Source: Zanthoxylum bungeanum
Lineage: Eukaryota > Streptophyta > Magnoliopsida > Sapindales > Rutaceae
Assembly: GCA_019454045.1 (NCBI GenBank)
Contig: SKCR01006517.1
Span: 1 to 64,000, forward strand
DNA: 64,000 bases
Reading direction: 5' to 3'
In this document: piece after piece, positions 24,791-36,866 of the stretch
How positions within the stretch are numbered: the first letter of the stretch is position 1
Layout: the number at the start of each line of letters is the position of its first letter
The notes under the pieces: model-generated
Databases searched by the model: none
Told to the model about the DNA's origin: nothing
Seen by the model: the letters and a program-made list of their open reading frames with translations, nothing else
Program-made: the position numbers and the translations under genes

Positions 24791-26220
24791 TTTCTTCAAT
24801 TCCTTCTTGTCTGCCTTGTCCAAACGGTAGTCACGCTTCCGCGATTTCGTTGGCACAATTTAGGCAGACATTTTGGGATATGTCCTTTATCTTCCCAGAA
24901 GATTATAATGATTTTTCCTTTGCCCTTTTTCTACATTCTAGAAGCCTTTGGCCAAGCCTTGGCTATCTAGAATATCGAAGTAAGGTGCGCCTTGCGCTAC
25001 TTGCCTCATTGCAAACTTTGACTTTGTCTCCTTGACAATAGTCATTAACTCTCCAAGAGTTATTATTGCAATTTAATACTTCTTAAGATTTAAATATAAA
25101 TCCATGAAGATACTTCAATTCCAACATTATACTTTAAGGATCTAATAATTAGTTCTGATTAAGAAATTAAGGAGTCTTTTTGACAAGTTTAATGGATTAA
25201 GCACTAAAGTTATCATTACATGAACCTTCCAAAGATCATGCTCTACTTATTTGCTTAATTCCGGGCTTAGGCCTAAGTTGTTATTTTATCAAATAAAGTA
25301 ACTTCTTAGTTTTCAGGACTATCTTGAAATATTATTCCTAATTTGAAAAATAAAGTCGTTTAAGCACATTTTCCCTATGATTATGTTTTAAACACCAATC
25401 TTTCAATATTATCTTGATTCTAATAGTCCATCTATTTAATCAACGATTTTAGGTACTATTAATTATAATGATTAAAATAGTCCAACTATTTAATCAACTA
25501 TAATTTTAATTGGTTAAACTCATTATATTGATTACTATAATCCAATTATAAAATCAACTATTTATTGAATTAGTTTGAATACAGTCCAACTGTTTTATCA
25601 AAATAACAATTTAAATATTAGTCCAACTAACATTTAATTTATTTGACGAATGATATTTGTTGGAGCACGTATGGCAAGTTATTAAACGAATATTGCAAAT
25701 CTAAAACTTACCTCCCACTATTTTTCGGTGAGCCTCTAACCCTCTATCGAGTTCTCAGGAAACCGTGTTTCCTAGTGGGCTAGGATCCCGTTAAATATCA
25801 CACAATCTTGACTTTGGCCAACAAATTGTATGATAATTAACTAGGTAGATCTCTAAGATTAATTGGATCTAATCCAATTCCTAGATCTGGTAGGGGGACA
25901 TCCAAGTCCGAAACATATATCTCATATATGCCAATATATCCAATATATTACATAACCTTTTTCCTCAGAATCAACTAAGCCTTGGCTTTGGCACAACAAA
26001 CTTAGTGATCCCAGTTAAGCGCGACCCATTGACCATGGAAAGCTTCGTAATCAATGTCGATGGACAAGAAGTGGTCTTGACTTTGGCCAACAAACCACAA
26101 CTTGGACAAGACATCAATATGGAACAAAGCTCTCGTGATTCAAACACATCCTCGACGGACAAAGGCCTTGACTTTGTCCAACAAGCCAATGCCAGTCTCG
26201 GATCTTGAGTGAGAATCACT
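24791..26220 (-). pseudogene. gag: copia gag remnant of nested element
   Basis: Decayed gag. Minus-strand translation near 24800-24960 is Lys/Arg-rich with a trace of a zinc knuckle (KGHIPKC). An 82-codon piece at 25971-26219 is Leu/Ser-rich and near the likely N-terminus. The region carries several copies of cttgactttggccaacaa (25807, about 25981, 26076, 26167). No long frame is left. The assignment rests mainly on position between the leader and pol. Confidence 0.5.
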
Positions 26221-27711
26221 CAATGGAAGGAAAAACGCTTAATATTTTGCGAGGGTTTTTCAAGTGCAAATTGGCAACCAATTTATTATCTTTGTTAAGG
26301 TCTCATCATCATACACCCTTAAACATGCATTCTAAACACATAATAAAACGCGTATAATAAAATAATAATGATATGCGGATGGATATTTAAACATTGTTCC
26401 TAGAAAAAATCTCTTCATTTCCTCTCTCCCGTTAGCATAAGTATTTACTTCTCCCCGTTACACTACACTTCTAAAGAAACCTCATTGACATTGAGGGAAT
26501 AGGTGAGAAGAGAAATACAAAGAGTATGAAGGTAATAGGCTGGACATGCAGGTCAGATTAATAAATTCTAAATTTATTACAATAATTTCTAAAATTACCC
26601 CACCCATCTAATATCCATCCGATATACATTATTCATGCATCACAATCATGTATTCACACAAGCATGTTATCAATCAATCTAATCCAATTAATTAATCTGA
26701 ATGTTAATGACCATCCAATGCTCAAACAACGATTTGATTTTGCGCGAGTCAAACTCGTTTTGCGAATAAGTACTCAAAGTACGAATTCATGAATTAAATT
26801 AAACTACAACATTAAATCTAATTTAACTTGTATTTAATACTAATTCATTATTTAATTCCAAATTAAATATTACACTTTATTAACGAACCTTTACGACTTA
26901 AATTTCAAATTTAATCGTTATGGGTCTCAAAGCCATATTAGCATCCAATGTCAATAATTAAATTCTAATGGGCTTTCAATTAATTTCTTAAGGCGTGAGC
27001 TTCGGCAACCAAAGCCCAATCAAGGAATAACCCCTTAAGCCTGGAAATCAATTTCAGCCCATTAGGCCCAATTAAACTTTAAAGGCCCATTAGTCATAAT
27101 TGGACTTTATGGTTATGGTTTTGGGCCCAATTGGATCCAACCAATTTGCCTAAACCAAACTTGGCCCAACCAAGCCCATTTAGCCCAATTACAACTTTAC
27201 AAGACCAAATCTAATTTAAGCCCAATTAATTAAATTACCAAATTCCAAATTTCATAATCTAATTAACCTAAGTGTAATGCCATAATTAATTAATCAATTT
27301 AACATTTCCGAAACATCAATTAACCTAATTAATTATGCTCATTATAATCAAAATATGTCCAACACATTTTAATCAAAAATCAACATCATTTCATGCTCTC
27401 TTTGTCACGGCCATTTAGGGTTATTAATGTCCAATTCGATTTCAATCCAATTGAATCCACAATCAACATTACCCTAATGATTCCAACTCATCCAATTATC
27501 AAAATCAAAAAATTCACCATGACATATAGGGTCCTCTACATTCGGCCAAGCTAAATGATTTGGGGAAAATTTTTCCAAATCAATTTTCATGAAATTGATC
27601 ACATATAACTTCAATTAAACATCATTCAAGCATACTCAATCGAACAATTTCATCAAATCATGATCAAATCGATCTTACCCAATTTTAACCCTAAAAAGTT
27701 TCATGCTCAAA
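26221..27711 (-). other. Leader of nested copia
   Basis: A non-coding stretch between the primer-binding site and gag, about 1.5 kb and AT-rich. On the + strand it has many copies of short phrases built on gcccaatt/agcccatt (26960-27240). No protein-like frame. Confidence 0.55.
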
Positions 27712-27726
27712 ATGGCTCTGATACCA
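27712..27726 (-). other. Primer-binding site of nested copia (tRNA-iMet)
   Basis: Minus strand TGGTATCAGAGCCAT, perfect over the usual 12-14 bases complementary to plant initiator-Met tRNA, one base from the LTR end. Confidence 0.95.
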
Positions 27727-27727
27727 T

Positions 27728-29752
27728 TGTTGGGTTTCTATTAAGTCCCAAGGATCATTTATAAGCAATGAAACACATGTGAATAAACAAAGGAGAATGG
27801 CGGAATCATACTCACTTTGATCGGATTGGATGCTACGAATAACAAAACTTTTTATGCCCTTTGAGTGAAGCTCACGGCCATGTTGTTCTTTGTCCTCCAT
27901 CTTCATCTTCAAGCTCCAAGCTTTATCAATGGTGATTCCAAGCTCAAAAGTGGGTTTCCCTATCACCTTTTATGCCTCTAATGTGTACTAGCAGCTTGAA
28001 GACTTGCCACAAATCTTCATCTTTCTTCTAATGGTTCTCGGCCAAGCCTTGAAATGGTGAAGAAATTGGTTTCAAAAACCAAAAGGGGAGAGAAGTATTT
28101 GGCCTCCATGGCCGAATACCAAAGAGGGGGAGAGAGAGATAATGGTTTCATTTTATGTATTTGTTAATTGATTTCAAAAAAAATTTAAAACAAATACCAA
28201 ATTCAACTTTCAAAAAGTCAAAAAGCAAAAAGTATTAAAGCTTTCCATCATCACACATCACTATTCATATCACATCTATTACTATTCATGACAAGTTGTC
28301 AAGTCACTCAAAGTGATTAGACATCACATCAATCAAGTTGTCAAGTCACATCACTCAAAGTGACAAGTGATTTGACGCTTGAAGTTACTAGCGATTTGAT
28401 GTTTGATTTGACTTGCGTGTCGTATTCGAATTCGAAATGCGAATGCACTCGTAAATAATCCCGCGCTCGGGTTCGCTAATTCCAAATTAACGAATTTCTG
28501 TCGTGACGTAATTAAATATAATTTAATTAAATAATCATGCCAATCATAATTACTATTCACGTCGCTAACGAATTAATTCTTAATTAATTCGTTCGCCCGA
28601 ATTAAAATCAAATTTTAATTTCGCGTCGAAATCCAATTTCGTTTAATATATCGAATATATTAATTTACCAATTAATTCTAAATTAATCTTTCTCTATCTT
28701 TAAATGATATTTTATCCTAGATAAAATTTCTCCGTAATTAATCCTAGATTAATTTTCCCTGTCTTCAAATTAATCCCAGATTAATTAAAATGTGAGTCAT
28801 ACGTCATCGGTGAATCTTGGGGAAGCGGCCAATGAAAATGTTGGCTTCTAGCAAAACGTCATGCCTACCCAATTCTCTAGAAACATGCTTACAGGAAAAG
28901 CGATCTATATCAGGCGTAGTATACATAGTATTGTGCATGTCGATCCAGTATCAGACTGTCACGTGCTATGCTAGGGGCTGGAGCTGTGTTTGCCCCGTAC
29001 GAAGCATATGTCGGATGTCTGGTAACTAGTCTCTATAATCGGATATACATGACCTACTCATAATATCCCGATAGCTGCAGCATTTAAGAGCACCAGTTCC
29101 GTATCCTACGTGACATCATCTCCACTATGACTGGAGTGATACTTCCGTCTTGACATCACACCCAACACACTACAATTCTCAATATACCCAACAGAGGCGT
29201 ACAAAGAACTGGTTAAAGCCCTGGACGACCAAAACCAAAGTATATTAATAGTCGTAAGTATTAGCGGTGCAAGTCTCATGTTAAGACCAAATACACCTGC
29301 CCTGATGTCGAATTTCCATAGACACATAGTCATACTACCAATGGAATTCTGAAGTGGTCTATCCAAAGCGAAGCGATTTTCCGTACCATAGGTAAAACAC
29401 AACCTCCTATTACACTTGCATGAGTATCCAATACCCAAATATATGAGAACTATGTTGTTATGATCTCACATAACACGCATAAGTGTAATACTAGTCTTTT
29501 ACGTATTTATCGATGTCCAATCTCGATAATACTCTGACTATGGATATTTAATGATTTATCCTTCGTAGACTGATACTGTCTCATATCATTCTTAATCCAG
29601 GAACAAATCATAAAGACCTCTTATCATTTACACATCTTGGTGATCTAATCACAAATGATAAAGGGAGGAATCTCCTTTGTCACATAGTTAATTTGTACAA
29701 CAACACCATGATCTGTATAAATAGTGATACTATGGGTCATAACTGTCCAACA
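27728..29752 (-). repeat. 5' LTR of nested copia
   Basis: Matches 19769-21869 but lacks about 80 bp after 28832 (the segment at about 20868-20950 of the partner). The hairpin cluster is at about 28480-28790. It ends tccaaca at 29752, followed by the duplication caaag. Confidence 0.95.
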
Positions 29753-31395
29753 CAAAGATGCACACACCAAAGCCAAAACTCAACGGCAAGACTACGCCTT
29801 GAGTGCACGAGTATTTTGCCCTTGGAGCTAGCCTAGACAAATACCTCAAAACTTTTAACTCGAGGTTCCTCTAGTCAATTAAAATTAAGGATCCTCAAAA
29901 TCAGTGGCTTACTCTTAAACTTTAGAGTTTCTCACTTATATAAACCCAAGATATGAAAGGTTTGGTGCAAAAATTTGTGAAGAATTCTTTGGGTTTATAT
30001 AGTGCTCCAAAGACAACAAAATTAATTAAGAATCCGATGTGGGATAAAAGCTAATTTAATCTTAGCCGTCAGATCTTAATTTAGTGGTTTAATGAGATTA
30101 TAAAATCCTAATAGGAGTTTGGGCCGATTTGGAATTCAAAACAAATAACAAAATAAGAAAATTTTTTACTATTCACACATTACTATTCACGTCAATAATA
30201 ATTTTTTTTGGTCTATTTATTCCAATTCCCAAAGTACCCCTATCATCATTCACCAATCCCTAAGCCACTATGGAACCTCATAAATGATCTGTTCAATAAC
30301 TAAACACATTGAACCATTTATGAATAATTCCTACGGTAATCATATATGCTGTTAAATACGTACTGTGCACTGTTAACCATTGATTTCGACTTTGTTATGT
30401 GTGACCTTTTGGGTTCCCCTCAAGTTGGACATGAAATGAATCGTGATAATTTAATCGAACATAAATTATCCTCTGATCAGATGGTCGTTCGATTTCAATG
30501 ACCAAGGTTGACATCTAGCAACATGCCAAGGCCCCCAAATGAGAAGGAAAGATATATATACCCATTCTGTATACGATTTACATATGATATGGTCTCTCAC
30601 CTCACTGTATCCCCACCTATTGACCTAGGGTATGGAAAGTGTCTACCCATATGGTCAAAGGTATGTTGTTGATAGTGTCATGAATAGTGTTAACCCAAGA
30701 ATCTCACATGATTCTTCCGCTGTGACCACAGTCTCAAGCACTGATCACACATATCAACTCGCGAACTGGAATACTACTCTTATAAGAAAATATTATCCGA
30801 GAGAGTGGCGATTCTCTATTGTATCTTTACAAACTTCATGTGTTTCAACAAATGACCCAATCATACCCTTATGACCGGATCTTTTGAACTGGGGAATGAG
30901 AATGTCAAAGTTATTTGATCCACATATAAGATTGTAAAGACCTCAAGTCTAAGGACCAGTCATATAATCGATACATGAAAGTTCTCACATTCACGTGGAT
31001 AAACACTCCATATGAAAACCTTCGGCGGTCAGTTCGATGTACACGAGCAACTCATGCGTCTATGCGATACACCAAGCGGCCGGATCTCCGCTAGTAGCCT
31101 ATGAGATCAGCTACCCCACTTAAGGGCGGATAATATCATCATGCTAGTCTCTCCGCTTTGTGAACGCCCAGATTATTCACAAAACTATGACTAAGAAATT
31201 TAAGAGTAATGATTCTCATATGGCGTGGAAGCCATCGTCTTATTACTCCAAGGGCTTTACTACAGTGTTGATGATTCATATAAGCTATGTAAGACACGTA
31301 CAATAAAGATTGCCATTTTATTAATTAATGAAAATATTACAAATACATGTACATTTAGCCCATCCACAAGTTTGGTATAGGGCATATCCCTAACA
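29753..31395 (-). repeat. 5' LTR of Angela-like copia, second part
   Basis: Resumes after the nested element with caaagatgcacacacc, matching 13692 onward. It ends ccctaaca at 31395. It carries the same inverted TATA pair at 29937-30001. The short frame at 30632-30874 lies in the LTR with no recognised product. Confidence 0.9.
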
Positions 31396-31622
31396 CTATA
31401 CAATATATACCCAATAGAGGAGGAATGACTGTAGTTATAATTTAAACAAACGAGCTGATTCCAACAAGGACAATGACAAGATGGAGAGTATGCATAGAGT
31501 TAAGGAAACTGAACAAAGAAACACAGAAGGATCATTTCCCGCTATCATTCATTGATCAGATGCTAGACAGACTGGTAGGGCATGGATACTATTTCCTAGA
31601 TGGATACTCGGGCTACAATCAG
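31396..31622 (+). pseudogene. pol: Athila-1 reverse transcriptase, continuation
   Basis: Continues the RT begun at 12880-13385 directly after the insertion: PxxxIPNRGGMTVV, NELIPTRTMTRWRVC, RKLNKETQKDHFP, SFIDQMLDRLVGHGYYFLDGYSGYNQ. The D of FLDGYSGYNQ is the first catalytic Asp of RT. Immediately after tacaatcaga the sequence leaves RT and jumps to gag-like sequence, so the RT palm is cut. Confidence 0.85.
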
Positions 31623-32480
31623 ACCGTAAGGTAACCTTTCTAGCAACACATAATGAAATCTAAGGAATCGAGGGAATGAGCAATATCAAGCCATTATCTT
31701 GAAAAGCAGTACTGAAATCAACAAAGATGTTGGAGTCAAGGCATCCACTGAGGATGTTCCAAAAGAAAGCAGCCAAGCAGATCCACAGATGGTGGAAAAA
31801 GAGGCAAAAGAAAATGTTCGAGATCGATTTACTCCATCTCCACCATTTCCACAACGTCTCTAGAAACATAAACTAGACAAGTAGTTTGCTTGATTCCTAG
31901 AGATTTTCAAAAAGCTACATATTAATATTCCATTTGCAGAAGCATTGGAACAAATGCTCAGCTATTTGAAATTCATAAAGATATTCTATCATGAAAATGA
32001 AGATTAGGAGATTACGAGAAAACAACATTGACAAAAGAATGTAGCGCCATCATTCGGGGGAAGCTTCCCCCCAAAGTTGAAGATCTTGGCAGTTTAACCA
32101 TCCCTTGCACCATCGAAGAACATTACTTCGATAAGGCTTTGTGTGATTTAGGTGCGAGTATTAACTTGATGTCTTTGTCTATTTATAGGAAACTAGAGAT
32201 TGGAGAAGTAAAGCCTACCTCAGTTACTCTGCAGCTGGCTGATAGATCACTCACCTTTCCTAGAGGCGTAGTGGAAAATGTTTTGGTCAAAGTCATCAAA
32301 TTCATTTTCTCTGCAGATTTCATAGTATGTACCTATCATCATCGGGAGACTATTCTTGGCTACATGATGAACTGTTATTGATGTACAAAAAGGAGAACTA
32401 ACCATAAAGGTGCAAGACCAAAAAGTAACATTCAGTGTTTTCAAATCCATGAAATTACCAAATGACGAAAAAGAGGATGA
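31623..32480 (+). pseudogene. gag-pol: Athila-2 gag end and protease
   Basis: Gag hinge and linker (31660-32000) followed by a frame at 32028-32381 with KECSAIIRGKLPPK, the retropepsin site LCDLGASINLMSLSIYRKL (D-x-G-A-S intact) and VTLQLADRSLTFPRGVVENVLVKV. The remainder of protease (IIG.LFLAT..VIDVQKGELTIKVQDQKVTF) is in another frame up to about 32470. Frameshifts break it. Confidence 0.85.
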
Positions 32481-32559
32481 ATGTTTCAGAATTGATGTTA
32501 TAGATAGTATCATCCAAAATACTAATGCACGTAAATTTCCACGGACAAACTTGAAGCTT

Positions 32560-33720
32560 GAATCACCAACATGGCTGACAGTGAACTAGATGATTAAATT
32601 ATGGAATGTTTTGACTATCTTGATGGAGCAACTCGCTTCAGCACAACACCACATGTGGAAAGTTTGGAACTAGCGAAAGAGGAGTGAATCAAACCCTCGA
32701 TTGGAGAACCACCACAGCTGGAACTACACAGCCACTTCCGAACCATCTCAGGTATGCATTATTAGAAAACTCTTCTAATTTACCTGTGATTATTTCTTTG
32801 ATATTAACATTGGTGTAGGAAGATAAGTTACTAAGAGTACTAAGCGAGCATAAGAAAACCATTGGCTGGACTATAACATACATTCGAGGCATTAGTCCAT
32901 AATTTTGTATGCACAAAATTTTGATGAATGTTGAGTACAAAGCAACAGTGGAGCATCAACAGAGACTAAATCCAATCATGAAGGAGGTCGTAAAGAAAGA
33001 AATCATTAAATGGTTGGATGCTGTCATCATCTACCCCATCTCTAACATCACGTGTGTGAGTTCTATACAAAGTATGCCAAAGGAAGGACGAATAATTGTA
33101 GTCACAAATGAAAAGAACGAGCTAATTCCAACAAGAACAATGAATGGATGGCGAGTATGTATGGACTATAGAAAGTTGAACATAGCAATAAGGAATTATC
33201 ATTTTTTCGTTGCCATTCATTGACACAATGCTAAACAGATTGGCGGGACATGAATTCTACTGTTTTCTGGATGGATACTCAGGATAAAATCAGATTGCCA
33301 TCGCCCTAGAAGATCAGAAGGAAACCACTTTTACATGCCCGTATGAAACTTTTGCTTCCCCCAGAATGCCATTTGGACTATGTAATGCTCCTACCATATT
33401 TCAACGTTGCATGATGTCCATGTTCTTAGGCATGCTGGAACAAAGTATGAAGGTTTTCAGGGATGATTTTTCTGTATTTGGAGACTCATTTGACTACTGC
33501 TTGCAAAATCTGGAAAAAGTATTATAAAGATGCGAAGATACCAACCCGGTACTAAACTGGGAGAAATGAAAGTTCATGGTGCATGAATGCATTATTCTGG
33601 GACATCAGATCTCTCAAAAGGGAATTGAGGTAGACAAAGAAAATATTGAGACAATAAAAAACTACCTCCACCATTATCAGTCAAAAGGATTCATAGTTTT
33701 CTCAGACATGTAAGTTTTTA
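32560..33720 (+). pseudogene. pol: Athila-2 reverse transcriptase
   Basis: The frame at 32909-33223 has NPIMKEVVKKEIIKWLDAVIIYPIS, EKNELIPTRTMNGWRVCMDYRKLN. After a frameshift it runs LDTMLNRLAGHEFYCFLDGYSG, PEDQ-like and FTCPYETFASPRMPFGLCNAPTIFQRCM blocks, then VFRDDFSVFG, where the YxDD-type active site (usually FMDD) reads FRDD. Several stops are present near 33286 and 33526. A clear RT pseudogene. Confidence 0.9.
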
Positions 33721-34170
33721 CAAGAGATTTATCAAATACTTCTCCAAGGTTGCTAAACCTCTATGCAATCTGCTGAAGAAAGATGTGTTTTTCAACTTCA
33801 CCAAAGAATGCGACCAAGCTTTTGAGATCTTGAAACAAAAGCTGGTCTCTGCCTCCATCATAGTAGCATTTGCTGTATGTGTATTTTTGGAACAACGCAA
33901 AGTAAAAATTTTCCACACCATTTATTACTCCAGCAGAACTTTGAATAAAGCACAACTCAACTATTCAACTACTGAAAAAGAGTTACTCACAATTGTGTTT
34001 GCTTTTGATAAATTCTGCTCCTATTTGCTGGGTCCTAAGGTGGTGGTCTACACAGATTATTCAGCAATCAAATACATGATCGCAAAGAAAGATGCCATCC
34101 GTTGGGTGCTTCTGCTGTAAGAATTTAACGTGGAGATTCGAGACAGTAAATAGATAGAAAATCAAGTGTC
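33720..34170 (+). pseudogene. pol: Athila-2 RNase H
   Basis: A 111-codon frame at 33785-34120: FFNFTKECDQAFEILKQKL, then [57 protein letters not shown]. This is the RT-linked RNase H of gypsy elements. The segment that should carry CDAS ([16 protein letters not shown] in relatives) is shortened, so a catalytic Asp is missing. A stop ends it near 34120. Confidence 0.85.
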
Positions 34171-34870
34171 GGATCACTTATCGAGGCTCAAGAATGGAGA
34201 AACAACTATCAATGAAATGACAATCGAAGGAACTTTTCAAGATAAATAGTTGTTTACCATCAAACAATAGGATGTCCCTTGGTATGCTGACTATGTAAAC
34301 TACATAGTATCTCGAAAATGGCCATTGGAATGGACACCTTAGCAATGGAAGAAATTCTTCAAAGAAGTCAAGCATTATGTCTGGGATGAGTCGTACCTGT
34401 CCAAATGTTGTGCTGATCAATTACTGAGATGTTGTGTTCCACATGAGGAGGTCAATAGTGTTTTGTAGCATTGTCATTCATCACCATACGACATACACTT
34501 CAGCGGAGATAAAACTACAGCCAAAGTCCTACAGTTAGGTTTGTTCTGGCCCACTCTATTTAAAGTTGCTTATTTATTTTCTCTTCAAAGTGACAGGTGC
34601 CAGAAAACGGGAAATATTTTGAGGAGAAATGAAGGAGCTCTGTAAAACATTCTGGAAGTAGAGATATTTGATGTATGAGGGATTGATTTTATTGGACCCT
34701 TTGTTCCATCATTTGAAAACCTGTACATACTAGTTGGAATAGACTACGTCTCCAAATGGGTTGAAGCAATACCAATGCAATCAAATGATTCAAAAGTGGT
34801 CACAAAATTCCTTAAAAAGAATATTTTCACTCGCTTTGGAACACCTCGGGCAATTTTCAGAGATGGTGGT
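34171..34870 (+). pseudogene. pol: Athila-2 integrase, truncated
   Basis: Frames include the zinc-binding part (SSPYDIHFSGDKTTAKVLQLGLFWP...RCQ) near 34485-34600 and the core: D in GIDFIGPFVPSFENLYILVGIDYVSKWVEAI and TRFGTPRAIFRDGG near 34680-34868. It stops in the core because element C starts at 34871. Stops occur within. Confidence 0.85.
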
Positions 34871-35789
34871 TGACCGGTGCGTAATCACACGCGTATAACG
34901 CAAGCGCACGTATTGTTCAAGTAGTATAAATAGTATAGATCCCACGAGGACTTAATACATAATCTATTAATTTTATGAGGTCAATTGATTACTAGTATCT
35001 TACAGGTTGATTGATTTATTTTGAAATGGCGATGATTTTAAACTTAAAAACAAGTAATTAAAATTTGCTCGAAAATAAGTTTAAGAAAATTCAATATTTA
35101 TAAATTATCTAGGGTTGTGAATCTTTCCAATATCTTTTAAAAAAAGAAGTGATTATTTCATGTTTGTGTAATATATCGGTTTACTAACCTGAAACACGTA
35201 ATTATGCGAAAGCCTCTGTCGATGGTCAGACGTAAATATCCAGTATAACCCAATTGAACCATATGGCTATATCAACCAAATTACCTGGATTCATTAAGAT
35301 TAAGTTCCAATTAAGGTTATCCCCGCCCAACAGGTATATGTCTATCTTGTAAGGAAATCTATTAAAGGGTTATCTATCCTCAAGGAAGATCGAAAGCTAT
35401 TATGTCTAAGGCTGAAATATAAAATTCTTTTGTCAAGTATATTTTAGATTTATCATATCAATCTTATTAATGGCTAGTTAACAAGACGCATTAAGCTTAA
35501 GACTTAATAAGTAAACCTTTAAATTACCCAAACTATAAAATAACCCCTTATAAACCGATGGTATTAGAATTCATCACAATCCCAGATAACTAACTTAGTT
35601 TGGACACATAACTAGGGCTAATAAAAACTTAAAAGAAAAAGACATAAAATAAATACTGAAAAGTAAATTGCTGTAAAGTAAATACTGAAAAGTAAAATTA
35701 CAATAAAATAAAATGCTAGGGTTAAGGATCTACTTTTACCACTACTAATTTAGATATCTCCCTTAATATAATATATTAACTTGTGATAA

Positions 35790-36000
35790 CATTACCAACC
35801 AGCCATTTAGGCGGTAACCCGATAAAGTCAAATTAAGTCCAACCAGCCATTAAGGTGGTAATATTTGTCCATAAACCTGCCAAATAGACGGTAAATTACC
35901 AACCGACCAATCAGGCGGTATCCTTGCTTAGTCAAATTAAAATCAATTTAATATCAATTACCACCGGCCAATATAGAGGTATCCTCATTAAGTTAAATTT
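35790..36000. repeat. Degenerate repeats with ccaaccagcca...ggcggtaa
   Basis: About five imperfect units, each with a ccaacc(a/g)gcca-like and a ggcggta-like part, spaced 40-60 bp apart. The same array is in the LTRs at 47960-48150 (same strand) and 49080-49220 and 9661 (opposite strand), so it is a common trait of these Athila LTRs. Confidence 0.7.
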
Positions 36001-36262
36001 TAAATAGTGAATATGTTATAATTAAGGGAGATTAATCTAAATAGCAGTAATAAAAGTTTTACCTTTCACCCTAGCAGTGGGAAGTTACCTCCTCATCTTG
36101 AATAGTAAAAACGGAAAAAAGTAAAGAAAGTAAATTATTATTACAAAATGTAACTAAAATTAATTACAAACTGAAATTAAAATAAACTAGATATGAAAAC
36201 TCCCTATTTACATCAGAGAATTCAGAGAGAAAAGTGCATCTGAAATCAGAAAAATGAGCTGA

Positions 36263-36269
36263 ATTTATA
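36263..36269 (-). promoter_or_regulatory. TATA box of element C LTR
   Basis: Minus strand TATAAAT, some 65 bp downstream of the last G-box. The same box is at 48428-48434 in the other LTR. The position in the LTR suits a U3 promoter. Confidence 0.5.
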
Positions 36270-36333
36270 AGTCTCGGCAAGGAAGCCGTATTACGACGCG
36301 CATGATTAGTGGCGTGGAACGCGGAGAGCTTGA

Positions 36334-36581
36334 CACGTGGCAGTGGATAAGGTTATAAGGTGACACGTGGCACATTGTGATTGGAAGCTGAATGATTGCC
36401 TAAAGTGGCAATTATTGATGATTAACTCAATAATTGTGCTGACATGGTAGTGATGTGGCATTAACGTGGTGATGACATGGCACTGACGTGGCGTCACGTG
36501 GCGAAAGTGATTGTCGGCACCATAGGATGATGACACGTGGCACGACTCACGTTAGTAGATGGCTGTGATGTTGCACGTGGC
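36334..36581. promoter_or_regulatory. G-box/ABRE cluster in element C LTR
   Basis: Five exact CACGTGGC motifs (36334, 36364, 36495, 36534, 36574) plus several one-base variants (gacatggca, gatgtggca, aacgtggtg) within 250 bp. CACGTGGC is the core of plant G-box/ABA-response elements bound by bZIP factors. It lies upstream of the TATA box on the transcribed strand. The right LTR keeps only two exact copies (48719, 48760); others there changed CG to CA or TG. Confidence 0.55.
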
Positions 36582-36856
36582 ACAGCACATGTTGGCAAAG
36601 TGAAACTTCTCAGATTCTGACATGTGGACTCGGAGCACGTTAGCAAATTTGCAGCGTACGTTAGACGTCGCGAAGCACCAAATGACCAAAATGCCCTTTT
36701 GTCTGTTTTTCACTGTTTTGGCTCCAAATCACCTCCAGACTGTCCTGAAACTTTATTTATCTACAAAATAACACAAAACTATTCACAAAACTCAAGAAAC
36801 TATACATAATATTAGGTTAAATGAGTGAGAAATATTGATATAATTATCACTCATCA

Positions 36857-36866
36857 CACCCCCAAA
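36857..36866 (-). other. Polypurine tract of element C
   Basis: Minus strand tttgggggtg directly before the LTR start tgatgagtg, the standard Athila PPT context (…gaggactagcaaaatgttaggtttgggggtg). Confidence 0.85.

Larger units (their letters stand above)
19769..29752 (-). mobile_element. Nested copia element of family A type
   Basis: A full-length 9.98-kb element on the minus strand with LTRs of 2101 and 2025 bp, a PPT, a canonical initiator-Met primer-binding site and a perfect 5-bp target duplication caaag (19764-19768 and 29753-29757). Its coding region is a decayed relative of 1-2928. By eye the LTRs agree at about 96% over the first 120 bp, so it is younger than the element it interrupts. 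Confidence 0.95.
13386..31395 (-). mobile_element. Angela-like Ty1/copia element, inserted in Athila-1 RT
   Basis: A complete element on the minus strand, itself split by a second copia element at 19769-29752. It has LTRs of about 1.9 kb at both ends and gag, protease, integrase and RNase H remnants in copia order. Its target duplication is ctatg (13381-13385) and ctata (31396-31400), a 5-bp duplication with one change. In minus orientation the LTR begins t(a/g)ttagggatatgccctat, like Angela/BARE-type LTRs. By eye the two LTRs agree at roughly 90% in their first 195 bp, older than the element nested inside. Confidence 0.9.
31623..34870 (+). mobile_element. Athila-2, partial second copy
   Basis: From about 31623 the sequence again matches the gag C-terminal part (compare 11935-12060), then protease, RT, RNase H and integrase, ending where element C is inserted. 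It is therefore a second, diverged Athila copy joined to Athila-1 by recombination or deletion, with no LTR between them. Confidence 0.8.
34871..36856 (-). repeat. 3' LTR of element C
   Basis: On the + strand it starts tgaccggtgcg and ends cactcatca, 1986 bp, matching 47036-48964. It has degenerate ~60-bp repeats (35790-36000), a TATA box (36263-36269) and a G-box cluster (36334-36581). The LTR ends TG...CA. Confidence 0.9.

Noticed and set aside
27712..27726. tRNA-like sequence (and similar at 50882-50896, 51807-51822, 59036-59051)
   Set aside because: Only 12-16 bases match a tRNA 3' end and they sit beside LTRs, so they are primer-binding sites and not tRNA genes.
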